Source of the DNA: Epiperipatus broadwayi
Lineage: Eukaryota; Onychophora; Udeonychophora; Euonychophora; Peripatidae
Assembly (NCBI GenBank): GCA_028023455.1
Contig: JAQFVV010006255.1
Location: forward strand, 6,616,501-6,680,500
Reading direction: 5' to 3'
DNA length: 64,000 nt
A program made the translations under genes and the position numbers. This document shows, one piece after another, positions 49,210 through 61,184 of this stretch. The notes below the pieces were generated by a model. It searched no databases. It had not been told where the DNA came from and worked only from the letters and a program-made list of their open reading frames with translations. Within the stretch, counting starts at the first letter, position 1. The number at the start of each line of letters is the position of its first letter.

Positions 49210-51190
49210 GTAAGTTATGATTATATCCATTCTTTTAATGTTTTAATTCATACTTAAAAATTAATTTATATAAAATTTATATACCTATCTATCTAAAATT
49301 GCAACATCTGATCTAAATTTAAATGGAATTCAGAATTCTGCTGACAGACTGATTGGTGCCTGTAATGATTGAAACTTAGCTCCAGTAATGTGTCTTTCTA
49401 ATTTTTTCAGGTGTCAATGATGTTAAATTTTGATTAGGTATTGCCATTAATTGTCATTTTATTATTAAACACACACACAGATTTTTTATCTACTTCCACA
49501 TTTTGAAAATACTTTTATTGATAGTCTTGAAAGATAAAACCATCACTATTTTTCATTAAGCACATTTTTAAAATATAAAAATAAAGAATATCACAATAAT
49601 AGAGCTTCTTGGAAAAGTTGTTCAGACATCTGTTTGTTATGCTCATAATCTGTAATTTCAAGTCCATGCTGAGTGAATCTTTAATATTTTTTAGGTCACA
49701 AAAATTTTTTAAGAATTTTTCTTTTAGGTAAGTAGTTTGTAATCAACCCAGATATCTACCTGATAATGTTGATATATGGATATATAACTATTATTAGCTT
49801 ATGTTGAGTCTAAATTGTTTTGCTGATGATTGATATATTGACTGTGAACATAAAAATTTGATTGCAATATAATTCAGACTTCACCAATGATGAAGAATGT
49901 ATTAGACTTTCACAGGCATTGAGCATATAGTTAAAATGTATCCTTTACAATAGAATAATGGCAGAAATAAAATTTCTTGATGACAAATTTATAGATCAGT
50001 TATCATCTTGCTTTCATCATATGTCGCATCAAAGTTTTCTGTTGTAGTGATTTTCAGAACTTCTTTTGTTATTGTTTTCATATTTATAGAAGACTTATCT
50101 ACAAATCTTGATTAAGATTTTAAAACTATCTTTTTACAGATGGCTTTATAAGTTATCTTAATTATATGAACAAATATATAAATCTAATAATGAAAAAGAT
50201 ATAATTAAAAGCTGATAATTTTGAAATTACAAAAAAACTTTTATAAGATCAAATTAAAGAATAGATATTTATGTAAAAATTTTACTCTCACTGATTTCTT
50301 ATATATGTGCATTTGTGATTACACTTTAGATTTACAAGTATCAATGTTACTGTACTCACAACTTTGACATGAATCTGTGATCTGGAGGGCTTCAGACAAA
50401 AGGTTGGGTTTTTACTCTTATATAGTTATTGGTTTATCATAATGGCTATGGTGAGAAGATAAAAAAATATGAAAAAATGCATTTTCAAGAAATTTAAGAT
50501 ATCTATATAACTTTAAATTTTGCATCATTACTTAGATAAAAAGATTAAAAAATAACCATGCCAACCATCAAATGTCTCCTGAGATCTTGATCTGCCAATC
50601 AAAAATGTTTTATATATCATTGGCATCTTCAAAATTGTTCTAAAAACTTTATAAAATAATTGTTTCAAAATTCAAAAAATAAAATATTTTCCTTTAAAAT
50701 AAATTACATTATTTTATAAGCAAATAAAATACATATTTAACTAAGATATTCCATTTATTTTCTCTCCTCCCACTAAATAATATTATTGTACTATTTTTTT
50801 TAAAAAGTAAAATCTATTAAAAGAATAAAGTTTAAACCTTTTAAATAAAGAAAGCTAAATAAACACCCACATACACTCTTTTGGTATTTCTAGTGAATTT
50901 ATTGTATAGAATGCATTTAAATAAAATATACTTATCAAAAAAAATATTGATATTTATCAATTTTAGTATGAAGGAAATAAATATTGTTACAATATCTTTA
51001 AAATAAAATTACTCATAATGGATATATCTAATACTTATACCTATAATATAAGCTTCTACAGTAAAGCATTTTTTTAGTTAAGAATTTATATCGATATATT
51101 AACTTCTAAATAAGCTAACCAAAATTTTAAACATACTTATTTGAATATAAATAATCATTCACTAATAGCTATAATTTATATATATGAAAA

Positions 51191-52030
51191 ACAAAAAACA
51201 AGTTAAAAACTTGCTAACGCTTGTATTTATGTCAACAGATGGCGTTCTACCAAAAACATCATCAAGCATATGTTTACATAAACGTCAGAGTATGCATTCA
51301 CTATCTCTAACTTTAATTCCACTTTCAGATCATGATTTCAAGCTATTTCCTATCATCAGTGAAAGACAGGAATTTTAGAAACTAGATCTAAACACAAACT
51401 CTGAGCGTTTATGAAACAGTTTCTATTCAGCTTGCAAGCGTGAATCTTTTAGACATGTAATGTCTTCAAACTCAGCATAGCAATCCAGATAACTATATGG
51501 GTCTGATCTCAGTTCAGCATCACCACATAGTAGAAGCCTTTGCAATATATATCATTGTTAGAAAGACCTCAAAGGTACATTTATAAAAAATAAAAAACAA
51601 GTTAAAAACTTGCTAATGCTTGTATTTATGTCAACAGATGGCGTTAGCAAGTTTTTAACTTGGTTTTTTATTTTTCATAAATGTACCTTTGAGGTCTTTC
51701 TAGCAATGATATATATTGCAGAGGCTTCTACTATGTGGTGATGCTGAACTGAGATCAGACCCATATAGCTATCTGGTTTGCTATGCTGAGTTTGAAGACA
51801 TTATGTGTCTAAAAGATTCACACTTGCAAGCTGAATAGAAACTGTTTCATAAACGCTCAGAGTTTGTGTTTAGATCTAGTTTCTAAAATTCCTGTCTTTC
51901 ACTGATGATAGCAAATAGCTTGAAATCATGATCTGAAAGTGGAATTAAAGTTAGAGATAGTGAATGCATACTCTGACGTTTATGTAAACATACGCTTGAT
52001 GGTGTTTTTGGTAGAATGCCATCTGTTGAC
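51191..52030. mobile_element. 800-bp near-perfect palindrome (foldback element)
   Basis: 51231-51616 and 51644-52030 are inverted copies of about 386 bp with roughly eleven mismatches, joined by a 27-nt loop (51617-51643). The loop plus inner stem (ACTTGCTAATGCTTG to GTCAACAGATGGCGTT) is repeated directly just outside the left arm at 51191-51245. The outer tip of both arms is GTCAACAGATGGC. There is no coding capacity; the apparent frame at 51184-51378 is an accident of the arm. Confidence 0.95.
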
Positions 52031-53346
52031 ATATATATATAGTAATAATTTTATATATATATATTGCAACGTAATAAAATTGTTATAAGTTCTTATTTAA
52101 TAGCTCCATGGATTTGGGTAGCATTTGTAATAGAATAAAATAAGAATAAGGGATGAGAATAGAAAAACTTTAGTATGTCTCATGAATTGAAACACCATTT
52201 ATAATAGTATAAATTTAGTCTAAACATTGAGTACCATTTGTAAGAAAAGAAAATTAAGTCATGAATGGATGGGAAGAATGACCTTAATATGCTCTATAAA
52301 TTTGAAAACCATTTGTAACAGAATAAAATAAGGCTAGAAAATAAAGACTTTAATATAACTTGCAAACTTAAATCATCGATGGCAGCAAAGTAAAGTTTAA
52401 CTTAATAATTGATTACTAATTATAACCTTATAAAATGATAATAATGCTAATAAAAATGAAAATAATGACAATACTAACAGACCAATACTGTCTCATAAAT
52501 GTTTATTGAATAAACCAATTATAATGGGATAAAATACTTAGTAGCTGTAAAAGATTTTGTTATCTTATAGATTTATGTCCATTAATCTATCCTTAATAAA
52601 ATATATAAAATTATCTTTTTTAAAAACTGTATAAATTTACAACATCAAATTGCAATGGAACAAAGTGTCTACAATACAAAACTATAACAAAATACAATAC
52701 ATAAAATCAATTCATCTAATGCACCTCACCACTTATGCCAACTTATAGTAATATAAAATGAAAGTCAACACTTCAAATAACCTTACAATTTACAATATCC
52801 AATCTCAATGACATGAAATAAATGAAAGATTCTTATTTGACACTTAATACAAATATGATTAGCAAATCACAATGAATTAACCTTCAAATCAATAAAGCCA
52901 AATTATTAAACTCTAAATTATAATTACCCTAATATGTATAGTATTATTAATTCTCTATTATAATTAAATGATGATATTAAAAGCTTAATATTTAAATTAA
53001 ATATACAAGCTGGACCAATGAGCTTTAAATCTAATCAAAGTACATCATTCTATTTAATGGAACTCAAATACCAATTTCAATGTATGCTATTACCAATTTT
53101 ATAAGATAAGATTACCATTTTTATAACTAAATTACTATAACATACAACCAATAAATAATAGTTTAAAAATATGTAAGCATCCAATTATAGCTGCCTTTGT
53201 TTATTCTAAATAATTAATATATTTATACTTTACAAACTATCGAACTAGCTCGTGTATAAGTTTTATTTTATCCAAAAATAATTATTGCATATAACTGATA
53301 AAATATTATGATAATTTTTTAATTACTTATTAAATATTGTATTAAT

Positions 53347-54600
53347 TTATATATTTTTTATTAAAGAAATAAAATGTATAGAGTTTTTAACATACGATTT
53401 AATATATGGAATTGTAGGTTTTATTATATCAGATAAATATCTAGCTGAAACATGAGTGGAAGATCCAATTGTATTCATTATTAGACAAAGGGGGGTTATG
53501 TGTTTGTGGATTTTTGGAAGTCCATAAAATTTTGGACAAATACATGATTTTTCACAAGGAATAATTTTATTTTTTATGTAGTTTTCAAGTGGTAATTTGT
53601 TAATAATTGCTTTAGTTGTCTTTTCTAAATAGGTCATGTAATCTCATTTTGATTTTTTATAAATGTTATTATTAAGTAAAGTAAAGATTTTATTATTATA
53701 AACATCATGGTCCATAATAATTGTAGAATTACCTTTATCTGCTGAAAGAATAATAGATTTGTCTGATTTTAGGTCGTTTAGGGCTTGTCTTTCTTTCCTT
53801 GATATATTATTTTTGAAAATTTTGGTTTTTAAAATGTATTATAAATTTTGATTCTTGCTGTATCAGCCATTGTAGGATCTATTTTGTCAAGAGCTGATTC
53901 AATATTACAGATTTTTTAAAATTTTCTTCCACTTCTTTTTATTTGCATTACTGAATTATATATAATATACCAAATACACCTTAATAAATAAATCATATGT
54001 TAATAAATACATCATATGTTCAAACTGCGTTATAGAGTGTAAATTAAGGTGTATTTTGTATATTATATTATAGATAATTTTTTCAAAAGATATCCTGGAA
54101 GGTGTTATTGCAAAATTAAAATCTTTCTCTAAAATTGAAATCTTGTCTATTGAGAGAATTTTCTTTGACAAATTATAATCATTTTTTTTGATATTGAAGT
54201 ATAGTTCTTGGTGATTGTTTTTTAATCAGTGTTTGTATTTTTTCTTCTGTGTTGCTGTTTTAAAATGTGAATCCTTTATTGATCTGTAATTTGCAATACA
54301 ATCAAAACTGTTCCATGATAAAGGATGTTTTCTATTACTAATATATAACTGCAAATCCAGTAATAATTCACCAAATTGAGTTTCTTTAATAAAAGAATTT
54401 AGAATAAATTTATTCTTCTATTTAGAATATTATTGATCCTGTAATTTATCTTGTGAAATGAAACTCTACAACAAGTAAGTATGATATTACGCTCTTTACA
54501 TGCCAAAAGAAAAGTCAAATTATATAGTAATTTAGATTTTTTAACTTAAAGTTTTTCAAATATTTGAAATTGCTTAAAAAATTTTCTCCCCATAGAGATT
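53347..54600 (-). pseudogene. Penelope-like element N-terminus and RT start, decayed
   Basis: Reading from 54600 downwards on the - strand, CKERNII (about 54510) and LSKKILSIDKISILEKDFNF (about 54112-54171) match the N-terminal region that precedes the Penelope reverse transcriptase. It is followed by a degraded ADKGNSTIIMDHD-type motif (about 53700-53745) and CPKFYGLPKIHKHITPL (53488-53538), the hallmark YGLPKIHK segment of Penelope RT. The sequence stops at 53347 with no palm catalytic motifs. Frameshifts and stops throughout. It is the 5' part of an element only. Confidence 0.8.
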
Positions 54601-54650
54601 TATTATATTATATAGAAGAATTTCATGAACTTTAGATATACATGACATAT

Positions 54651-54857
54651 TATTCTGGTACATCCATGTATAATTAATTAAAAAATATATGTAAACTGAC
54701 TTTTCTATCATGTCACACTAGTCATCAACTGAGTAACAAATACTGTAAAATAATTGTAGATGCACTGTACGCAGTGATGCATAACAATAATGAATGTTTT
54801 ATTAATAGAAAATAAAAATAATAATAATAAGAAATTATTTAGATTAATGACTTTTTT
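54651..54857 (-). repeat. Dispersed 200-bp module (copy A)
   Basis: The reverse complement of this interval matches 59453-59650: AAAGTCATTAATCTAAATAA at one end, TTGATGACTAGTGTGAC in the middle and ATTTTTTAATTAATTATA near the other end. It lies between the GIY-YIG and N-terminal Penelope remnants, so it may be untranslated sequence of that element. Confidence 0.85.
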
Positions 54858-55099
54858 AAAAAAGTATTCCAAATAAAAGGTAATTTGTATGTGTTATCAT
54901 GTTGTTGATACATTTTGGTCTTTTAAAGGTCTCAATGGCTTCTCTGATCTGACATTGTTTTTTGTGTTATATCTGGATAATATTCTCATATTAGAAACAT
55001 GAAAAGATAGTGCTGTTGGTGATGAGTGTTTTTAATTGTATTAATATGTCCATCTCTTTTAGAATTGATGCAAAGATTACTCATGACTAATATATATAT

Positions 55100-55155
55100 C
55101 GATAGCAATATATCTCAGTATATATAATATATATATATATATATATGTGTGTGTG
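55100..55155. repeat. (AT)n/(GT)n microsatellite
   Basis: AT repeats pass into GTGTGTGTGT and then TAATTATATAACTG. An inverted counterpart, (AC)n then (AT)n, is at 55632-55664. Confidence 0.85.
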
Positions 55156-55588
55156 TAATTATATAACTGAATATTTGTAAATACAGTAACTAAATAATTA
55201 AAAAATTTTATCCACTTAGGAGTGCTTTCGATTATACAGTAATCTGTGTCAACTAAAGCTTTGAAATGATAACTTTCCCACAATTCCATGATCTTAACGT
55301 TTGCTGCTTGCCTGTTAATTAAGTCATGTTTATATTTATATATTAGCATAGTCTCCTTTATTTTTCTTTTATTGTTATTTTTTTCAATTTGCAATATTTT
55401 TACACTGTTAAAATTGAAGTCAAAACCATAAATACATGATTTATTATGGTCATAAAAAACAGATGCTGAAATATTATTATCTACTATGCAATTTTGTTTC
55501 GATTTCTGAACACGTTTTAATAATAGCAAGTGTTCTTTAGTTCTTTTTTCTAACGTACTGTATTTACAAATATTCAGTTATATAATTA
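55156..55588 (-). pseudogene. Penelope-like GIY-YIG C-terminal remnant between inverted repeats
   Basis: The - strand frame begins YSTLEKRTKEHLLLLKRV (55503-55559), then CIYGFDFNFNSVKILQIEKN and onward to KHDLINRQ (about 55307-55437). This is the second half of the GIY-YIG module in Penelope elements: the R..EH helix, the H.FDF..VKIL segment and the LINRQ end. The first strands (YIG) are missing. Exact 33-bp inverted repeats bound it: 55156-55188 and 55556-55588. One of them overlaps the start of the remaining coding sequence. Confidence 0.7.
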
Positions 55589-55632
55589 CGTATATTGTTT
55601 TAAAAATACAGACATTGAATCATAATATTATT

Positions 55633-55664
<32 letters not shown>

Positions 55665-56299
55665 TGTAACAAATTTAAAGTAATCAATAAGAAATATTAT
55701 TAAAATATCATTGGATTTGTCAAAAATCCAAATATTATTCAAGTCTCAAATATTCTAATATTCATTGTAACTTAATAAAGATGATCAAACGATCCAAATG
55801 TATTAAATAATTAAGAAAAGATTCAAATATAAATCTTGTAACTAATAAACGAAAAGCATTGTAGCTTAAATTAAATTATGAGAAGAATACCTGAGTAGTG
55901 GCTATTAACCAAAAAGATCAGACTGAGTTATCAATCATATTAAGGGTCATTGGATTAAATGAAACATACTCCTGGATAGTAGCTATATAGCCATAAGGTC
56001 AAAAATATTAAAATGATGAGTAGGAATAAATTAAACATATTTCTATAATTAGATTTCTCAAGATATCACAATATCAATAATTATAAACAAATTATTAAGA
56101 ACGACTACTATAACTCAGGTATATGGAAATCAAGTGAGTGAGTACACTAGTAACTCAATAAAATATCTTCTCAGGTATATCCAACTGTAGATTTTACTCA
56201 CTTTCATTTCTTGGTTTGATGTTAAGTGCATGTCTAAGTGAACAACAAGTGAATAGGGTCTATCAGGGCGCCACTAGATTATCTGAATCTAGACACAGT

Positions 56300-56345
56300 T
56301 ATATCTAATAACCTTTTCACATGTACCGGGTTTGAATCCCTTTTG
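56300..56345 (+). repeat. tRNA T-arm-like (B-box) sequence
   Basis: GTACCGGGTTTGAATCCCTT with a closing GGTAC forms a stem around a pol III B-box-like core. No complete tRNA cloverleaf could be traced upstream. Perhaps a SINE fragment. Confidence 0.35.
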
Positions 56346-59133
56346 GTACTTTATTTCTTACAAAATGTATGATTTTGATTTTAGACCCATAACACTGTAT
56401 GCACTAATATTTAAGTAAACACCTAGGTAACATAAAACATCTTTAAACTGAAGTGGAATTCATTAGACATAAATCATTTCTTAGACCTTAGCATAACAAA
56501 TGTGTTTCAATATTTTTTTATAAGTTTTACTAGCTCAGATTACTATTAATTTAGGATGGCAATTCACTCATCCTTGCATGAAATAGATGATGGGATGGTG
56601 GTTATAATAATACTAAGAAATCACTAAATACTATGAAATCAATATTTATTTATGGCCTTTAAACATTTAAACAGCTCATTAATTAAAACGTTGATGATGA
56701 TGATGATGACGATAATGATAACGATAATGACAATGGTTTCAACCACAGCTTTAGGACTAAGCCTAAACATAAAACCTAATTTTTATAAAGAAATTCATAA
56801 TTATTGTTAATCTTAGCATATTTAATCATATCTTAAACAACTAATATTCAACCATTGATGATGAATGATCACACTTGATAAAGACTACTCTTAATGAAAT
56901 ATATACGCCTCGTTTAATAACATAAACTAATATTTATTACTGCATTTCTAACATATACATAAAAATTTCTATATTTACATGAAAATTTATATTAACAATA
57001 ACATCAATAATCATAATCGACTGTTTTAAAATCATAACATTAAATTTTAAATTCTTCCCCCTTTCCCGTAAATGTATTTCAAAAGTATATTGTATTAAAT
57101 TGGGTAACCGATTTGTTAAAATGTTCCATCCACAAGAAAAGTATTTCATATAAAAAAAAATATTCACTCATTGGCACACATACCTTATAATCTAACATGT
57201 AAGCAGAATGTTAAAAATAAATGTTAGTAAAATTGGAAAGAGCAAGTTTTAGAAACAAGTTTTAAATTATTTTCTCCCCCTCTCTTCTACCTCTGAAATG
57301 CTATACTTTCTTAAAACAAAATAATTTAATATTTTAACACTGCTTATTACTTCACATTCACTCGCAATTATACACATATAAATATTATTATGTATGTGCG
57401 TGTTTTATCCCATAATAGCAAAATATTATTTAAAACCAAAATAATAATACAAAAAATTATTTTACACATTAATATTTCATAACTGTAAATTAATAAACAA
57501 ATAATTTTGATACATTCAAGATCATTTATGAAGCTCAAAGTTATTATTAGTAAGACATTCTTGGTTTTAATCGATCTGAATAGTCTTTAAAAGTTCTTTA
57601 AATAAAATATACCACTTTATTGCTAAAATTTTATTAAGACTCTGCTATCATAAAGAAAATATATCAAAAAAAAATTTTATACTACCAGTTCTTTGTAGCG
57701 ACTTCTAATGAGTCAAATTTCTCTTGTTTAATGTCTATCTTTGGCAGCAACAATTTCCATGTTTCTTTGGAACAATCTCTTTCTTAAAGTGTATAATTAT
57801 TTGATGATGATGATCCTATTGAGGTTATTTGCTTTAGTGGACAATTTGGAAATCTTTATATTAATTTTTCTTCTCTTCCTGTCAAGCATGATTCTTTTAG
57901 TGGATGAAATACAGCAGTTGTTTTCACATTTATAAATTTCCTGGGTTTTAAACTCAGTTGCTGGAACAATTAATTGGACTTGATGATTAATATTTATCAG
58001 TAGATTAATTCATCTTTCTGATCTCCTTCGAATGCAGGTGAATGTTTTCTTCTTTCTATTTAAAAACATCTTATTTCTCTGGTCAGTTGAAAGGTGTAGA
58101 ATATTATTTTTCAGACAAGACATCTTTTCTTTCCTATATGATCTGCAGCTCCACGATGGTCAGGTCTTGATGGGACACATATCTAATTTTTCTACCCCAT
58201 CATTTCTTATATTTTCAACATTCAAAACTTCATAAAAAAATGATTTTTAAAAAAAAAGAATTAAAAATGTTTGTCTGCTTTAGTTTCAATAATTTTTTAA
58301 AAAGTCTCTATCACAAATATATTATAATAACAATAATCTAATAGCTCAACTGATTTTCCAGACTGCTTTTATATCCGATTTTTGAGTCAACTCACCCAAT
58401 TAGAGTGATAGTGTGAATTGCTATTTTTGACCAACCCAAAAAATCACACACCTGGTTTTCAGACACTTTTGTCTTAAAAAAAATAGACTTAATCCTTTTT
58501 CCTTTTTCACGTATATCTGTAATATCTAAAATTGGAGTTTCTTTCCTTTAATCTTAAGATGAGACAATTTCAAAATTAGAGTTCCCACCAAGCTTAAGCT
58601 CCCAAAGTGACAAACAATCATTTATAAAAACAAAATTGCTACAAAAATAGATATCTGATCTAAACACAAAATTGTAAAAAAAAAAATAATTTGACAGATT
58701 TAACCCTTCTTTTTCTTTCAATATTTAATAAATGTAAATTTCTGTATGTAATGTACACACATACTTTATCATTTCAAATCATTCATAAACTGTCATTACA
58801 ATAATCTAATTGCCAGCTTAGTAATTATAACCCTAATATTTAAAATTAAATCCTTAGCTTTTAAATCCCAATTACAATTATAGAAAAGCAAAATAGAGGT
58901 ATAGAATAAGACATTAGAATTGATCAAGCATAGGTTAGTTTTAAAGAAAGTTAAAATGTTTAATATCTGAAATTTAATGATGGCTAACATAAATAGCTTT
59001 TATAACACACACTGCCTATACATATGCATTATAACTTTGCTTTTTAACAGAAAAATTAAATATTGAATAGTTTAAATGTGTGTATTACCTTTCTATCAAC
59101 ACACAAACAAATAAAGAATATAATTGTTGACCC

Positions 59134-59179
59134 ACTCTCTTTCTGTCTAAAGCTTCACTCTCTTTCTGTCTAAAGCTTT
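59134..59179. repeat. 23-bp tandem duplication
   Basis: ACTCTCTTTCTGTCTAAAGC plus TTC occurs twice in tandem (59134-59156 and 59157-59179). Confidence 0.9.
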
Positions 59180-59321
59180 TAAAACTGGATCTTGTAGGGT
59201 TTAAACTTGGATGCCCTACAGCTTCATTTATTGTTATATAAAAATGTGATGATGATTTTGGTTTTACATTTTCTTACATGCACATTACTATAAATTTAGC
59301 TAATGACTAAATTGTAATGGC

Positions 59322-59324
<3 letters not shown>

Positions 59325-59417
<93 letters not shown>
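59325..59417. repeat. (AT)n microsatellite, about 93 bp
   Basis: Uninterrupted AT array. The Ile-Tyr frame through it is an artefact. Confidence 0.97.
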
Positions 59418-59420
<3 letters not shown>

Positions 59421-59452
59421 CTTCCTATATAGGCATGAATAATCATTGCACC

Positions 59453-59650
59453 AAAAGTCATTAATCTAAATAAATTTTTACTATTATTTCTATTAATAGA
59501 ATGTTCATTACTGTTATACATCAGTACTTACAGCACTGCTACAATTTTACAATATGTGTTATCTAGTTGATGACTAGTGTGACCCGGTCAAAATATTGGC
59601 TTATATATATTTTTTAATTAATTATATGCGGATGTACTTGGATAATATTT
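59453..59650 (+). repeat. Dispersed 200-bp module (copy B)
   Basis: Inverted relative to copy A at 54651-54857, with several substitutions and short indels. It begins 36 bp after a long AT tract and has no Penelope coding text next to it. Confidence 0.85.
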
Positions 59651-60973
59651 CATTTATATTTATAGCCCATAAAAATCTTCAATTTAATCTATATTAATTT
59701 AAATAATTTTACTTTGATCATTTACAAATCCTTTAAAGCATAATGTTATGATGAAATCAAGTTACACTCACTGCCAATTCAGAAAACAGATAGCTGGAAT
59801 AATCAATACATTAACAACTTCTGAAATTTGTTGTTTTAATAATTATTTAATAAAGTTAATCAATGAATTATAAATTCAGAAAATTATAAAAAATATATAT
59901 AATTCAAAATCTACTATATTTCTATTTAAGAAATATAATTTCATAAACAATATGATTTCCTGTTGAGAGTTATTATTTAATTAACTAACATTTACTTTAA
60001 TTAAGTTATTCCTTTTTCAATGATTAAATCTAAAAACAACATTTCACAATAAAAGATAAAATGTAAATTTAGCTACCCCCCCCCCTTCTTTAATAATGAA
60101 ATCTGAAAACACACTTCACAATAAAAGATAAAAAAAATAATTAAAACTTTCTTTCCATTTTTTTAAAAAATGAGGTTCCATATATTTTTACATTTTCAGA
60201 GGAAAATAAAATAAATAAATAAAAACATGTTTCAACAAAAAAAATCAAAATTATTATAATTACTTATTTTATTCTATGTTGATTCTCTCATGCTTTTTTA
60301 TATTTGTTCATGATTATTCATTGGGAAGTTGGTGATTTGCCATCACCCCATGTTCACCCCATGTCTGCACTGCTACAGTATACATAAAAAATAACTGATG
60401 AAATTGAATGGGTCTGTTTTAGATTTCATGTTGCATCTTAGATTTGAGAGACATAAAAATTGTAATATTTTATAAATAAATTATTAAATTTATTCTTAAC
60501 AATTGATTGAAAAAGTGATTTAATTATATAAAAAATTCTAGCATTCTAAAAAATCAGATTTGATGATTCATCAATAATATGGTATATGATTATATAAACA
60601 TAATAAAGATTTCATGGTATAGTAATAGCATATCTGACAGTCTTATCCATGATCTGATGTTTAAATCAAGTTTAATAATGCTTAAACATTTTTTCAGATT
60701 TGAATCAGGCTTATTATTTATAGATAGCCAACTTATTCAGCCAGCCAATATTGGTTGAAAAATAGAAAATAAAATAGTAATCGAAAACCTTTCAAATCTT
60801 TACTATCTAACAATTGACAGACTGGATAAGTAAATAGTACTTTTTTCTTCACTATTTCTCCATAGAGGAAAGTTGTTGAAAGGTTTTTATCCTAAAGTGA
60901 GCTATTTAAGTAATTTTTGTTAGTCATTCATTAAACTAAAGTTCATCCACTTGATTAATAATATTTCTGTAGT

Positions 60974-61184
60974 GTAATTTCACTACACCACTCTCATGCA
61001 AGATAAGGATTGGTTCTTTCTATTTACTTTTAACATCTTGTGAAAGAGTGTAATCATAAACATAACCAAAGACTGAAAAAAATGTATGATCCCCAAGATA
61101 CACATTTTGTGCTGAACCAACACTTATTAGTTGGCCAGATCACATTCTCTTACACATATGTTTATCATTGTTCAGTATATTTAG
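60974..61184 (+). repeat. Dispersed repeat, + copy
   Basis: About 210 bp shared in inverted orientation with 63148-63356, including GAGTGTAATCATAAACATA, ATCCCCAAGAT and ACATTTTGTGCTGA, and TCTTACACATAT near the end. It has no coding sequence. Confidence 0.85.

Noticed and set aside
51184-51378. Possible small protein in the left arm of the palindrome
   Set aside because: The frame lies wholly in an inverted-repeat arm and is mirrored by stops in the other copy; no family resemblance.
57741-58235. Two hydrophobic open frames, possible membrane proteins
   Set aside because: Pyrimidine-rich DNA gives Leu/Phe/Ile-rich frames by chance; no start context, splice signals or family match.
60076-60085. 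Run of ten cytosines in AT-rich DNA
   Set aside because: Striking by composition, but a simple homopolymer with no associated structure that I can support.
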